DNA of 64,000 nt from Paenibacillus xylaniclasticus. GTDB lineage: Bacteria; Bacillota; Bacilli; Paenibacillales; Paenibacillaceae. This document shows, piece after piece, positions 53,103 to 61,425 of the stretch. The stretch spans positions 361,899-425,898 of the forward strand of contig NZ_BIML01000004.1 of assembly GCF_004001065.1 (NCBI RefSeq), read 5' to 3'. A program made the position numbers and the translations under genes. Below the pieces are notes generated by a model. It was not told where the DNA came from, searched no databases, and saw only the letters and a list, made by a program, of their open reading frames with translations. How positions within the stretch are numbered: position 1 is the stretch's first letter; every line of letters begins with the position of its first letter.

Positions 53103-53990
53103 ATGAGTTTGTCACCCGGTCAGAAGCTTCGTGATGCGGTTAAGGCGGAGCAGCCGCTGCAGCTTCCAGGCGTCATTCATGCTTACGCGGCTCTTCTTGC
53201 CGAGAGCGTTGGATTTCGCGCTTTATATATTTCCGGGGCAGGCATCGCGAATGCGTCCTTCGGATTGCCGGACCTCGGCATAACAACGATGAACGACTGC
53301 GTAGAGGAGGTCCGAAGAATAACCCATGTGACCAAGCTGCCGGTGCTCGTTGATGCAGATACGGGCTTCGGCAGCGCTTTCGCGATTGCTCGGACGATTA
53401 AGCAGCTAACTAGAGCCGGTGCCGCCGGCGTTCATATCGAGGACCAAGTATCGGCGAAGCGGTGCGGTCATCGCCCGAACAAAGCGATCGTTAGCGCGGC
53501 TGAGATGATCGATCGAATCAAGTCAGCCGTAGATGCTAGAGAGGACCCAAGCTTTGTCATCATGGCGCGCACAGATGCCATTGCGGTCGAAGGGCTTGCA
53601 GCAGCAATCGAGCGGGCTTGCGCGTTCGTGGAAGCGGGTGCAGACATGATCTTTCCCGAAGCGGTCACTCGGCTTGAAGACTATCGAGCTTTCGCAGATG
53701 CAGTAAAGGTACCGGTACTGGCGAATATGACGGAATTTGGCCGCACTCCGCTGTTCACCGTGGAGCAATTGTGCGAGGCAGGCGTCGGGCTGGTGCTCTA
53801 TCCTCTGTCCGCGTTCCGTGCGATGAGTGCGGCAGCATTGAATGTATATCGGACCATTCGTGAGCATGGGACGCAGCAGTCGATCCTGAATACGATGCAG
53901 ACGAGAGATGAGCTGTACCATCATTTGAATTATTGGAATTACGAGCAGCAGCTAGACCGATTGTTCGGACAGGAAAGGGGCGAAAAGTAG
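53103..53990 (+). CDS. prpB: Methylisocitrate lyase (MmgF/YqiQ/PrpB-like)
   Basis: This 295-residue TIM-barrel lyase splits 2-methylisocitrate into succinate and pyruvate, the last step of the methylcitrate cycle. The metal-binding [16 protein letters not shown] near residue 80 and the isocitrate-lyase-type catalytic loop [13 protein letters not shown] near 120 are clear. Only one Cys is in the loop, and MARTDA lies near 158. The GTG at 53094 lies within the ribosome site GGAGGTGAAAACG, so ATG at 53103 is chosen. In B. subtilis this gene (yqiQ) lies at the end of the operon; here it is placed before the synthase. Confidence 0.92.
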   Translation: MSLSPGQKLRDAVKAEQPLQLPGVIHAYAALLAESVGFRALYISGAGIANASFGLPDLGITTMNDCVEEVRRITHVTKLPVLVDADTGFGSAFAIARTIKQLTRAGAAGVHIEDQVSAKRCGHRPNKAIVSAAEMIDRIKSAVDAREDPSFVIMARTDAIAVEGLAAAIERACAFVEAGADMIFPEAVTRLEDYRAFADAVKVPVLANMTEFGRTPLFTVEQLCEAGVGLVLYPLSAFRAMSAAALNVYRTIREHGTQQSILNTMQTRDELYHHLNYWNYEQQLDRLFGQERGEK

Positions 53991-55109
53991 ATGACGCTCA
54001 AAAAAGAAGGCGGTCTTGCCGACGTTGTCGCCGGCCAAACCTCGATCTCAACCGTTGGCAAGAGGGGCAAAGGCTTATCATACCGCGGATACGCGATTCA
54101 AGACTTGGCTCGCTACGGAAGCTTCGAGGAAACGGCTTTCCTGCTGTTATATGGAGAACTGCCGAATGAGGATGAATTGTTCCAGTTTCGATCTCGGCTG
54201 GAGAGCAAGCGGCGGCTGCCATCTGCACTATGTACGATATTAGAGCAGCTTCCCGCCGATTCTCATCCGATGGATGTGCTGCGTACCGGAATATCGGCGC
54301 TTGGCAGTCTTGAACCGGAGAACTACAGCTATGGCGCAGCACATATCGCGGAGCGGCTAATTGCTTGCAGCGCTTCAATCGTGCTTTATTGGCGGCATTT
54401 CCATATGAACCAGATTCGCGTGGAGACGGAGCTGGAAGGGAGCGTAGCCGAGCATTTTTTGCAGCTGCTTCATGGACGCAAGCCAAGCAAGATCCATGCG
54501 AATGCGCTTGATACTTCACTGACGCTGTATGCCGAGCATGAATTCAATGCTTCGACGTTCGCAGCGAGGATAACCGCCTCGACGCTATCCGACTACTATT
54601 CTGCCGTAACGACTGGCGTAGGGACGTTACGCGGCAATTTGCACGGCGGCGCGAATGAGGCAGCGATGGAGCTGATTGAGGCATTCTCAAGCCCAGAGGA
54701 GGCAGAGGCCGGTATTCATCAAATGCTGCTCCAGAAGCGGCTCATTATGGGGTTCGGTCACCGTGTATACACCGTTTCCGATCCGAGATCGAACCTCATA
54801 AAGGAACAGTCGCGTATTCTGTCTGAGCATGAGGACGACTGGAAGCTGTATGATATTTCGGAGCGGATCGAATATGTCATGCAGCGTAAGAAGAAGCTGT
54901 TCCCGAATTTGGACTTTTACAGTGCATCAGCTTACCGTCTGCTCGGCATTCCGAACAATCTCTTTACGCCGTTGTTCGTCATTTCTCGGCTTAGCGGCTG
55001 GACCGCGCATATTATGGAGCAGCGCAGCAGCAACCGGCTCATTCGTCCGAATGCGGAATATATTGGACGCGAACAGCAGCCATGGGTTCCCTTAAAGGAT
55101 CGATTATAG
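53991..55109 (+). CDS. mmgD: 2-methylcitrate synthase (MmgD/PrpC-like)
   Basis: This 372-residue enzyme of the citrate synthase fold condenses propionyl-CoA with oxaloacetate. Catalytic His residues lie in GNLHGGANEAAMELIEAF near residue 220 and MGFGHRVYTVSDPRS near 258; the catalytic Asp is in FYSASAYRLLGI near 308, here with Ser-Ala before Tyr rather than the usual D-x-x-S. The N-terminal GLADVVAGQTSISTV and GLSYRGYAIQDLA are typical of the short bacterial type II or methylcitrate form. Context, not sequence, decides methylcitrate over citrate synthase. The start ATG follows directly on the prpB stop, with GGGGCG upstream. Confidence 0.9.
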   Translation: MTLKKEGGLADVVAGQTSISTVGKRGKGLSYRGYAIQDLARYGSFEETAFLLLYGELPNEDELFQFRSRLESKRRLPSALCTILEQLPADSHPMDVLRTGISALGSLEPENYSYGAAHIAERLIACSASIVLYWRHFHMNQIRVETELEGSVAEHFLQLLHGRKPSKIHANALDTSLTLYAEHEFNASTFAARITASTLSDYYSAVTTGVGTLRGNLHGGANEAAMELIEAFSSPEEAEAGIHQMLLQKRLIMGFGHRVYTVSDPRSNLIKEQSRILSEHEDDWKLYDISERIEYVMQRKKKLFPNLDFYSASAYRLLGIPNNLFTPLFVISRLSGWTAHIMEQRSSNRLIRPNAEYIGREQQPWVPLKDRL

Positions 55110-55125
55110 GTGAGGAGGAGCGCTG

Positions 55126-56586
55126 ATGTCGACGTTCATTCCTAACCATCGTCCAGAGCCGGACGATCTGCTGGTTCAGCTTGCGGATTATGTTGTCCAG
55201 CAACAGGTTGGAAGTACGGAAGCGTATGAAACCGCACACTATTGCCTCATGGATACGATCGGCTGCGGCTTGCTTGCGCTCTCGTATCCCGCTTGCACGA
55301 AGCTTCTCGGACCGGTAGTGCCTGGGACGGTCGTACCTCACGGAGCGCGTGTGCTTGGTACTTCCTATGAGCTCGATCCGGTTACCGCTGCGTTCAATAT
55401 CGGCTGTATGATCCGATGGCTGGACTATAATGATACATGGCTTGCCGCAGAGTGGGGTCATCCGTCCGACAATGTCGGCGGCATTCTGGCAGCGGCAGAT
55501 TATGTCAGCAGGAAGAGGAAGGCAGCAGGCGAGCAGCCGTTTCTTGTGAAGGATGTTCTGACGGCGATGATTCAAGCTCATGAAATTCAAGGCGTGCTTG
55601 CGCTCGATAACAGCTTCAACCGAGTTGGACTCGATCATGTCATTCTCGTCAAAATTGCTTCGACCGCCGTTGTTACAAAGCTGCTGGGAGGCAGTAAGGC
55701 AGATATTATTACGGCACTGTCGAACGCTTGGCTGGACGGCCATTCCTTGCGAGCCTACCGGCATGCTCCGAATACAGGGACGCGTAAATCGTGGGCAGCT
55801 GGTGATGCGACAAGCCGCGCGGTGCGGCTTGCAATGCTGACGCTGCAAGGCGAGATGGGTTATCCGTCCGCGTTGAGCACGCCGGTATGGGGCTTCCAGG
55901 ACGTGCTGTTCAAGGGGCGGCCGGTGACGCTTGCTCGGGAGCTTGGCAGCTATGTGATGGAAAATATTTTGTTCAAAATAGCCTATCCTGCGGAATTCCA
56001 TGGACAGACTGCCGTCGAATGCGCCATCAAATTGCATCCGGCTGTTAAGGATCGCTGGGAGGAGATTGAAGCGATTGAGCTGACGACGCACGAATCGGCT
56101 CTGCGCATCATAGACAAGAAGGGACCGCTTCATAATCCAGCTGACCGCGATCATTGCCTGCAGTATATGGTTGCCATAGCATTGCTGCATGGCGAACTGA
56201 ATGCTGATCATTACGAGGATGAGGCGGCAAGCGATCCGCGGATCGATCTGCTCCGCAGCAAGATGAAGACGTTGGAAGATGTACGTTATTCTCGTGATTA
56301 TCTAGATGAGAACAAACGTTCTATCGCTAATGCAGTGCAGATCCGTTTCACCGATGGTACCGTTACCGAACGGGTAGAAATTGAATACCCGCTCGGTCAT
56401 CGTCGAAGACGGGATGAGGGATTGCCGCTGCTGAAGCGGAAATTCGAATCGAACGTGAGAAGCTGTTATGCACAAGAACAGGCGGATGCGATTATTCGGG
56501 CTTTCGCGGACCCCTTGACGCTACAATATATGCCGGTTGATTTCTTAATGAGTTTGCTTGCTGTGCCAACGGCATCGGGAATATAA
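55126..56586 (+). CDS. mmgE: 2-methylcitrate dehydratase (MmgE/PrpD)
   Basis: This 486-residue MmgE/PrpD-family protein dehydrates 2-methylcitrate to 2-methyl-cis-aconitate. Family landmarks are the segments [20 protein letters not shown] near residue 44, [21 protein letters not shown] near 98, and [13 protein letters not shown] near 148. [20 protein letters not shown] near 207 and [20 protein letters not shown] near 285 also fit. Length is normal. GGTGAGGAGGAGCGCTG precedes the ATG. A strong terminator follows at 56591. It closes the operon, which thus holds every methylcitrate cycle step plus short acyl-CoA oxidation. Confidence 0.92.
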   Translation: MSTFIPNHRPEPDDLLVQLADYVVQQQVGSTEAYETAHYCLMDTIGCGLLALSYPACTKLLGPVVPGTVVPHGARVLGTSYELDPVTAAFNIGCMIRWLDYNDTWLAAEWGHPSDNVGGILAAADYVSRKRKAAGEQPFLVKDVLTAMIQAHEIQGVLALDNSFNRVGLDHVILVKIASTAVVTKLLGGSKADIITALSNAWLDGHSLRAYRHAPNTGTRKSWAAGDATSRAVRLAMLTLQGEMGYPSALSTPVWGFQDVLFKGRPVTLARELGSYVMENILFKIAYPAEFHGQTAVECAIKLHPAVKDRWEEIEAIELTTHESALRIIDKKGPLHNPADRDHCLQYMVAIALLHGELNADHYEDEAASDPRIDLLRSKMKTLEDVRYSRDYLDENKRSIANAVQIRFTDGTVTERVEIEYPLGHRRRRDEGLPLLKRKFESNVRSCYAQEQADAIIRAFADPLTLQYMPVDFLMSLLAVPTASGI

Positions 56587-56590
56587 GAAT

Positions 56591-56632
56591 AACCCGGAAT
56601 CCTTGTAACTGAGGATATCCGGGTTACTTTAT
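56591..56632 (+). terminator. Terminator at the end of the mmg-like operon
   Basis: AACCCGGA-ATCCT pairs with AGGAT-ATCCGGGTT (56591-56603 with 56611-56625), followed by ACTTTATT. Confidence 0.8.
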
Positions 56633-56760
56633 TACGGATGAGGCGCCCAATCAGTAATATGACATGGTTTATGTGGAACAAACCGCTCGGAGCAGTTAAG
56701 ATAGGAGGATGATCTTTTAAATATTCAAACGATAGTAGAAGCAGGAAAGGTGATCATACG

Positions 56761-57327
56761 ATGTCGGTAAATTTTTGTACAGCATGCGGAGCTCCTATGG
56801 AGAATCGGATCATCGACGGGGTAGAGCGGCGTGTATGTTCGTCTACTGCTTGCGGTGCGGTGCATTGGGGCAACTATAGTATCGGTGTCGGTGCGCTTGT
56901 CCAAAGAGACGGTAAAATATTGCTCGTGCGAAGAGCTCAAGAGCCTGGCAAAGGCAACTGGACCATTCCAGGCGGCTATATCGAACAACTGGAACCGATC
57001 AGTGAAACTGTCGTTCGGGAGGTGCTCGAGGAAACGGGAATACAGTCAAGCGTCGTAGGAATCGTGGCGTTGAGAGATCAGCCTCGCAGTGTACATAACG
57101 TATATATTGCGTTCGAGATGACATATATCGGTGGGGAACCGGTGCCGGACGGTGTCGAGGTTGATGCGGCAGGCTTTTTCTCGTTGGAGGAGCTGCGTTC
57201 GATGAAGGTTGCTGTTTTTACACAATGGTTAATCGACGCAGTACTCAATAAGAAGAGTGCTGGATTGCTTAAAGATGAGCAGCAGATGTCTCCCGACAGC
57301 AAGAACGAATTTTTCTCGGCTCTATAA
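56761..57327 (+). CDS. Nudix hydrolase with N-terminal zinc ribbon
   Basis: This 188-residue protein begins with a two-CxxC zinc-ribbon-like segment (FCTACGAPM near residue 5 and CSSTACGAVHWG near 27), as in NudC-type and ADP-ribose pyrophosphatase-type Nudix proteins. The Nudix box lies near residues 76-98: GGYIEQLEPISETVVREVLE followed by ETGI, matching G-x5-E-x7-R-E-x-x-E-E-x-G. It hydrolyses a nucleoside diphosphate derivative, probably ADP-ribose or an NAD-like compound; which one is not visible. The ATG follows AGGAAAGGTGATC. Single-gene unit ending at a terminator. Confidence 0.88.
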   Translation: MSVNFCTACGAPMENRIIDGVERRVCSSTACGAVHWGNYSIGVGALVQRDGKILLVRRAQEPGKGNWTIPGGYIEQLEPISETVVREVLEETGIQSSVVGIVALRDQPRSVHNVYIAFEMTYIGGEPVPDGVEVDAAGFFSLEELRSMKVAVFTQWLIDAVLNKKSAGLLKDEQQMSPDSKNEFFSAL

Positions 57328-57348
57328 TGCACTGCATGTCACACCAAT

Positions 57349-57395
57349 AGGCTGTCCTTCTGCTTAGCTCATGGGCAGCAGAAGGACAGCCTGTT
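57349..57395. terminator. Hairpin between converging genes
   Basis: AGGCTGTCCTTCTGC at 57349-57363 pairs with GCAGAAGGACAGCCT at 57378-57392, a perfect 15-bp stem with a weak T-rich tail (GTTTG). It probably terminates the Nudix gene and the converging small gene. Confidence 0.7.
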
Positions 57396-57426
57396 TGCTG
57401 TGTTCACGAATGAACGGATCGCGGGC

Positions 57427-57708
57427 CTACATCCGAACGATGACTGAACCGCCTCCGCTCGTGATGACACGGTTCTGCTGTTGTTCGAGTGTGCGCAGCA
57501 GCTTATTGTTCTCTTCCATCAGGCGGATCAAATAGTCCATTCGGCTTGCAAGCTGCATCAGTGCGAACGTATCCGAATAGGCTGCTCCGTATGGATTGGC
57601 CGACTCATGGTGCTGCGCTGACAATGCGGCAGCCGGTTGAATGCTCACAGGCTGGTTCAGATTCGACTGTTGTATGTGGGGCGGATAACCGCTGCTATGG
57701 GAATGCAT
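57427..57708 (-). CDS. Hypothetical protein with C-terminal coiled coil
   Basis: I do not recognise this 93-residue protein. The first half is rich in His, Ser, Gln, Pro and Ala (HSSGYPPHIQQSNLNQPVSI). The second half is a heptad-patterned helix (ASRMDYLIRLMEENNKLLRT then LEQQQNR), ending in GGGSVIVRM. The start ATG at 57708 has a strong AAGGAGGTG eight bases upstream on the minus strand, better than the earlier frame opening at 57729. Small coiled-coil proteins like this are common among Bacillales spore-coat or membrane-associated proteins, but no family can be named. It is transcribed away from the epimerase gene. Confidence 0.65.
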   Translation of the reverse strand: MHSHSSGYPPHIQQSNLNQPVSIQPAAALSAQHHESANPYGAAYSDTFALMQLASRMDYLIRLMEENNKLLRTLEQQQNRVITSGGGSVIVRM

Positions 57709-57893
57709 GACGCTTGCACCTCCTTGCATCTGGACGAATGTACTGTATCATACGCCGAATTGGTCGCAATTGTTCGCCTTGCAGCAGAATATAGGATTCG
57801 ATGCGGACAACAATGGAGCCAATCGTTTTCTACTAACCATATACTAGCAGGAAAAGGACTGCACGAATCTGCTGGATGGGGAGGAACAATGGC

Positions 57894-58814
57894 ATGAAAG
57901 CGATCGTAACCGGAGGAGCCGGATTCATCGGTTCGCATCTCGTGCATGAGCTGCTGGAGAGAGGGATGGACGTTCATGTCATTGACAATATGAGCACGGG
58001 GAATCTCCGTAACGTGCCCAGCCATGCTGTTGTACATCTAGCCGATGTCGCATCGATGAAAGCTTTGGACATTGTAGTGAAGCACAAGCCAGATGTGTTG
58101 TTCCATCTAGCGGGGCAAGCAAATGTCGCACGTTCAATGACTGACCCTGCTGAAGATACGAGGGTGAACGTGCTGGGCACGGTGCAGATGCTCCATGCAG
58201 CTGTTCAAGCGAACGTATCGAGGTTCGTATTTGCCTCAACGGCTTCTGTGTATGGGGCGACTGTAAAGGAACGTCTATCAGAGACAGATCCTGTGGAACC
58301 GGTGTCATTCTATGCGCAATCCAAATGGACATCGGAGCATTATGTACGGTTGTTCGCAGGCCTGTATGGATTAAAGACGATTATTCTTCGTTTCTCTAAC
58401 GTATATGGTCCGCGTCAGATGCCCCAAGGGGAGGGTAATGTCATTCCGCTGCTTCTAGCATGCCTTCGTGACAGGAGACCGCTAACCATCCATGGGGACG
58501 GCAATCAGACGCGCGACTTCGTCAACGTTCGAGACGTCGTCGCGGCGTTGATCGCGGCTGTTACTAACGGCGATAATAATCTGTATCATATTAGTACCGG
58601 CATTGGCACATCTATTAACGAGCTGGCCCGGCAGCTCGTGGCCATTCACCAAGCGGACGTGCCGCTGTTATATCTTCCGCCAAGAGCAGGCGATACGGAG
58701 CACAGCTGCCTAGATAATAGCAAAGCGAAGAAGGAGCTGGGGTGGGAGCCGAAAGTGACGTTGGCGGCAGGGCTACGAGAGGCATATACCGTATATATGA
58801 ATCACAATCCGTAA
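57894..58814 (+). CDS. NAD-dependent epimerase/dehydratase (UDP-glucose 4-epimerase-like)
   Basis: This 306-residue extended short-chain dehydrogenase is of the GalE type. The NAD-binding motif is VTGGAGFIGSHLVHELL near residue 5. The conserved AGQANVARSMTDP near 76, the catalytic Ser in FASTASVYG near 117 and the YAQSKW Tyr-Lys pair near 143 are all present. GDGNQTRDFVNVRDVVAALI near 203 and GWEPKVTLAAGLREA near the end fix the family. It interconverts nucleotide sugars at C4. The ATG at 57894 follows GGGGAGGAACAATGGC; an earlier ATG at 57876 lies before the ribosome site. Its last 13 bases overlap the converging SIMPL-domain gene. Confidence 0.88.
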   Translation: MKAIVTGGAGFIGSHLVHELLERGMDVHVIDNMSTGNLRNVPSHAVVHLADVASMKALDIVVKHKPDVLFHLAGQANVARSMTDPAEDTRVNVLGTVQMLHAAVQANVSRFVFASTASVYGATVKERLSETDPVEPVSFYAQSKWTSEHYVRLFAGLYGLKTIILRFSNVYGPRQMPQGEGNVIPLLLACLRDRRPLTIHGDGNQTRDFVNVRDVVAALIAAVTNGDNNLYHISTGIGTSINELARQLVAIHQADVPLLYLPPRAGDTEHSCLDNSKAKKELGWEPKVTLAAGLREAYTVYMNHNP

Positions 58815-59476
58815 CGGTTGAACCAGGCGCGCACGGCAGCGGTAATCGTTATTTGACCTGGCGAAAGAGGGGTGACGGAGCTCGCTTTGAGAGCGGCTGA
58901 CATCGGTTGAAAAGGCTGAGCCCTGTTCGGCAGCTCCCGCACTCGAACGGGTGTTGGCTGAATCGTGATCCCCATCGCATAGGCGATAGCACCCGCTTTG
59001 CTGATGGCGTTTCGGACCGCCAACGCTAGCGCCTGATTCTCATACAGTTCAGTATTGCTCAGAGTATAACGGATTCCAGTAACGGTATTCGCGCCATTCG
59101 TTACTGCGGTATCAACTAATATGCCTGCTTGGTTCATTCTGTCTGTCGTAATTTGAAGCAGATGAGTCACTTTGTACCCGCGAAACAGCTGCTTTCCGTC
59201 AATATAGTCGTACTCGGTTTCTACCCGGTAATCGACCGTTTGAATCTGTTCAGGCGGAATATTCAGCTGGCGCAGCGATTGGATGACCTGCGTCGTAATC
59301 GTTGCGTTGTCGGCTTGAACGGTGCGAAGCTCCATGCCTTCGCTGATGACGCCCAACGTAATGATTGCGCGATCCGGTTCAGCCGTCACTTGGCCTTCAC
59401 CTTCTACTTTAATGGTATATGGCTGATGGTGATCTGCTTGAGTGTGCTGCAATTGCTTCGATTGATGGTCGTACAT
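58802..59476 (-). CDS. SIMPL-domain (DUF541) protein
   Basis: This 224-residue protein is of the SIMPL/DUF541 family, close to periplasmic or surface oxidative-stress proteins such as YggE and Omp28-like proteins. Features are the segment IKVEGEGQVTAEPDRAIITLGV near residue 22, AVRNAISKAGAIAYAMGITI near 150, and QITITAAVRAWF at the end. It lacks a signal peptide, unlike YggE. On the minus strand AAGGAGGTTGTCC precedes the ATG at 59476; a start at 59503 is less likely. The exact role of the family is not established. It ends inside the converging epimerase gene. Confidence 0.85.
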   Translation of the reverse strand: MYDHQSKQLQHTQADHHQPYTIKVEGEGQVTAEPDRAIITLGVISEGMELRTVQADNATITTQVIQSLRQLNIPPEQIQTVDYRVETEYDYIDGKQLFRGYKVTHLLQITTDRMNQAGILVDTAVTNGANTVTGIRYTLSNTELYENQALALAVRNAISKAGAIAYAMGITIQPTPVRVRELPNRAQPFQPMSAALKASSVTPLSPGQITITAAVRAWFNRYGL

Positions 59477-59723
59477 GGTTGGACAACCTCCTTCATCAGT
59501 CAAAGGCGAGGGAAAGCTTCTCTATTGGTTAAAATATGGCGCTGCGGCGATGTTCATGACCGAATTAAGGTGCGGATAAGATAGAGCTTGTCTGAATATC
59601 GCTGCACCAATGTTCGTCGGTATTACTTCTGGCTGGTCGCTTTCGACATTGGGAAATGAGAGTCGCTATGATATAGTGGAAGAAAGAATCGATAACGGAT
59701 AAGCAGAAACGGAGCGTATCAGC

Positions 59724-61409
59724 ATGAAGGCAAAGGAACCATCCCAGCAGCGCAGTCACAAACCTCGTGTAGGGGCGCAGACGAGCAGTTACAACGGACA
59801 AAATACGAGCAAGTTGGCTAAGCGCGGGGAGCGGGATATGCAACGAGCGAATAACAGTATAAGTACAGGAGAAGGACGGCGACGTTCCGGGGAAGTATCG
59901 GAGCCATCGAAGCAAACGGTGAATCGCAGTAGCCGTACGGCTTCGTCTAATTCAACGTTTAATCGAAATAACCGTAATGTGCAATCAACTACCGTAAAAT
60001 ATGGTCGCCACGGAGCCAAGGGACAGGCGGCTACGGCTGAGGATGTTCGTGTAGGAGATCAAATCGTCGTTACGATTAAGCGCGTCGGCATTAACGGCGA
60101 AGGAGTCGGCTACTATAAGCGGAAGGCGGTATTTATTAACGGAGCGCTGCCAGAAGAAGTGGTGAAGGCGAAGATCGTCAAGGTCGAGTCCGGGTATTTG
60201 TCTGCTGAATTGGTTCAGATCGAGAAGCGTTCGCCGGACCGGCAGCAGCCATCATGTGCCGTGTACGATATGTGCGGCGGCTGTCAGCTGCAGCACATGA
60301 AGTACAGCGCGCAGCTGAAAGCAAAGGAGGAAATTGTACGCGAATCGTTCCAGCGATATGCAGGAGTTCAAGAGCTTCCGATGCGCCCGATAATAGGGAT
60401 GGAAGACCCGTGGGGATACCGCAACAAGGCGCAGCTACAAACAGGCCTGGCAGGTGAGGATATAATAACCGGATTATATGCGGCAGGCTCACATCGGCTT
60501 GTCGATATTAGCGGCTGTGCCGTACAGCATCCAACGATAAATCGTGTCATCGATCAGGTGAAGCAGGTGCTTAAGGAGCTGAACATTCCAATCTATAACG
60601 AGCGTACAAGAGAAGGCTCTGTTCGGACAATTGTAGCTCGGATTGGCCAAGCGACAGGCAATGTTCAGTTGACGTTTATCACAGCAACCGACCGGCTGCC
60701 TGACTCGAAGCGGCTTGCAGCGCGTATTCGCGAAGCCATCCCGGTTGTCACGACGATTGCTCACAATATAAATAACGGGAAGACTCCGCTTATTTATGGC
60801 GATAAAACGATCATCCTGTGGGGCAACGAGCGTCTGGACGAGAAGCTTGGAAACGTAAAGTTCGCCTTGTCTCCGAGAGCATTCTTCCAATTGAATCCGG
60901 AGCAGACGGTGAAGCTGTACAACGCTGCGAAGGAAGCCGCGCAATTGACAGGCTCAGAGCTCGTCGTCGACGCATACTGCGGTACGGGCACGATCGGCAT
61001 GTGGCTGGCACCGGATGCGAGGGAGGTACGCGGAATCGAAGTTATCGCCGAGGCGGTGAAGGATGCGAGAGCGAATGCAGCCGTAAGCGGTATCGAGAAC
61101 GTTAGATTTTACGAAGGACGTGCAGAGCAGCTGCTTCCGGAATGGGTCAAGCAAGGCATCCGACCAGACGTTGTCGTCGTCGACCCGCCGCGCACCGGCT
61201 GCGAGCGTCCACTGCTTGAAGCTTTGGCTGTCGCCAAACCGAAGCGGATCGTCTATGTGTCGTGCAATCCATCCACGTTAGCGAAGGATTGCAGAGTGCT
61301 GCTCGACAGCGGCTACCGTCTCGAATGGGTGCAGCCGGTGGATATGTTTCCTCAGACTAGCCATGTGGAGTGCGTAATATTGATGGAATGGAGGGGCGAG
61401 CCTAAATAG
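59724..61409 (+). CDS. rlmD: 23S rRNA (uracil-C5)-methyltransferase, RlmD/RumA family, with long N-terminal extension
   Basis: This 561-residue SAM-dependent enzyme methylates U1939-type positions in 23S rRNA (Gram-positive members are often called RlmCD). The TRAM domain spans about residues 112-165, and Cys residues in CAVYDMCGGCQLQH near 172-186 plus a later Cys form the iron-sulfur site. The SAM-binding DAYCGTGTIGMWLA lies near 415 and the catalytic region VVDPPRTGCERPLLEAL near 485. YVSCNPSTLAKDCRVLL near 512 follows. The first 105 residues are low complexity (Ser, Arg, Asn, Gln), not part of the family fold. The start ATG lacks a strong ribosome site, so an internal start cannot be excluded. 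An integrative element begins right after its stop. Confidence 0.92.
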   Translation: MKAKEPSQQRSHKPRVGAQTSSYNGQNTSKLAKRGERDMQRANNSISTGEGRRRSGEVSEPSKQTVNRSSRTASSNSTFNRNNRNVQSTTVKYGRHGAKGQAATAEDVRVGDQIVVTIKRVGINGEGVGYYKRKAVFINGALPEEVVKAKIVKVESGYLSAELVQIEKRSPDRQQPSCAVYDMCGGCQLQHMKYSAQLKAKEEIVRESFQRYAGVQELPMRPIIGMEDPWGYRNKAQLQTGLAGEDIITGLYAAGSHRLVDISGCAVQHPTINRVIDQVKQVLKELNIPIYNERTREGSVRTIVARIGQATGNVQLTFITATDRLPDSKRLAARIREAIPVVTTIAHNINNGKTPLIYGDKTIILWGNERLDEKLGNVKFALSPRAFFQLNPEQTVKLYNAAKEAAQLTGSELVVDAYCGTGTIGMWLAPDAREVRGIEVIAEAVKDARANAAVSGIENVRFYEGRAEQLLPEWVKQGIRPDVVVVDPPRTGCERPLLEALAVAKPKRIVYVSCNPSTLAKDCRVLLDSGYRLEWVQPVDMFPQTSHVECVILMEWRGEPK

Positions 61410-61425
61410 GCTACGCCCCCTGTTT
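61393..61425. terminator. Shared terminator at the rlmD/integrase junction
   Basis: GGGGCGAGCCT at 61393-61403 pairs with AGGCTACGCCCC at 61408-61419 around AAAT. The hairpin covers the rlmD stop codon and the end of the converging integrase gene; CTGTTTT follows on the plus strand. It may also overlap the attachment site. Confidence 0.65.

Noticed and set aside
55039..56211. A 390-codon open frame on the minus strand across mmgE
   Set aside because: It is the shadow of a strongly supported gene on the plus strand; the translation is rich in Arg and His and looks non-native.
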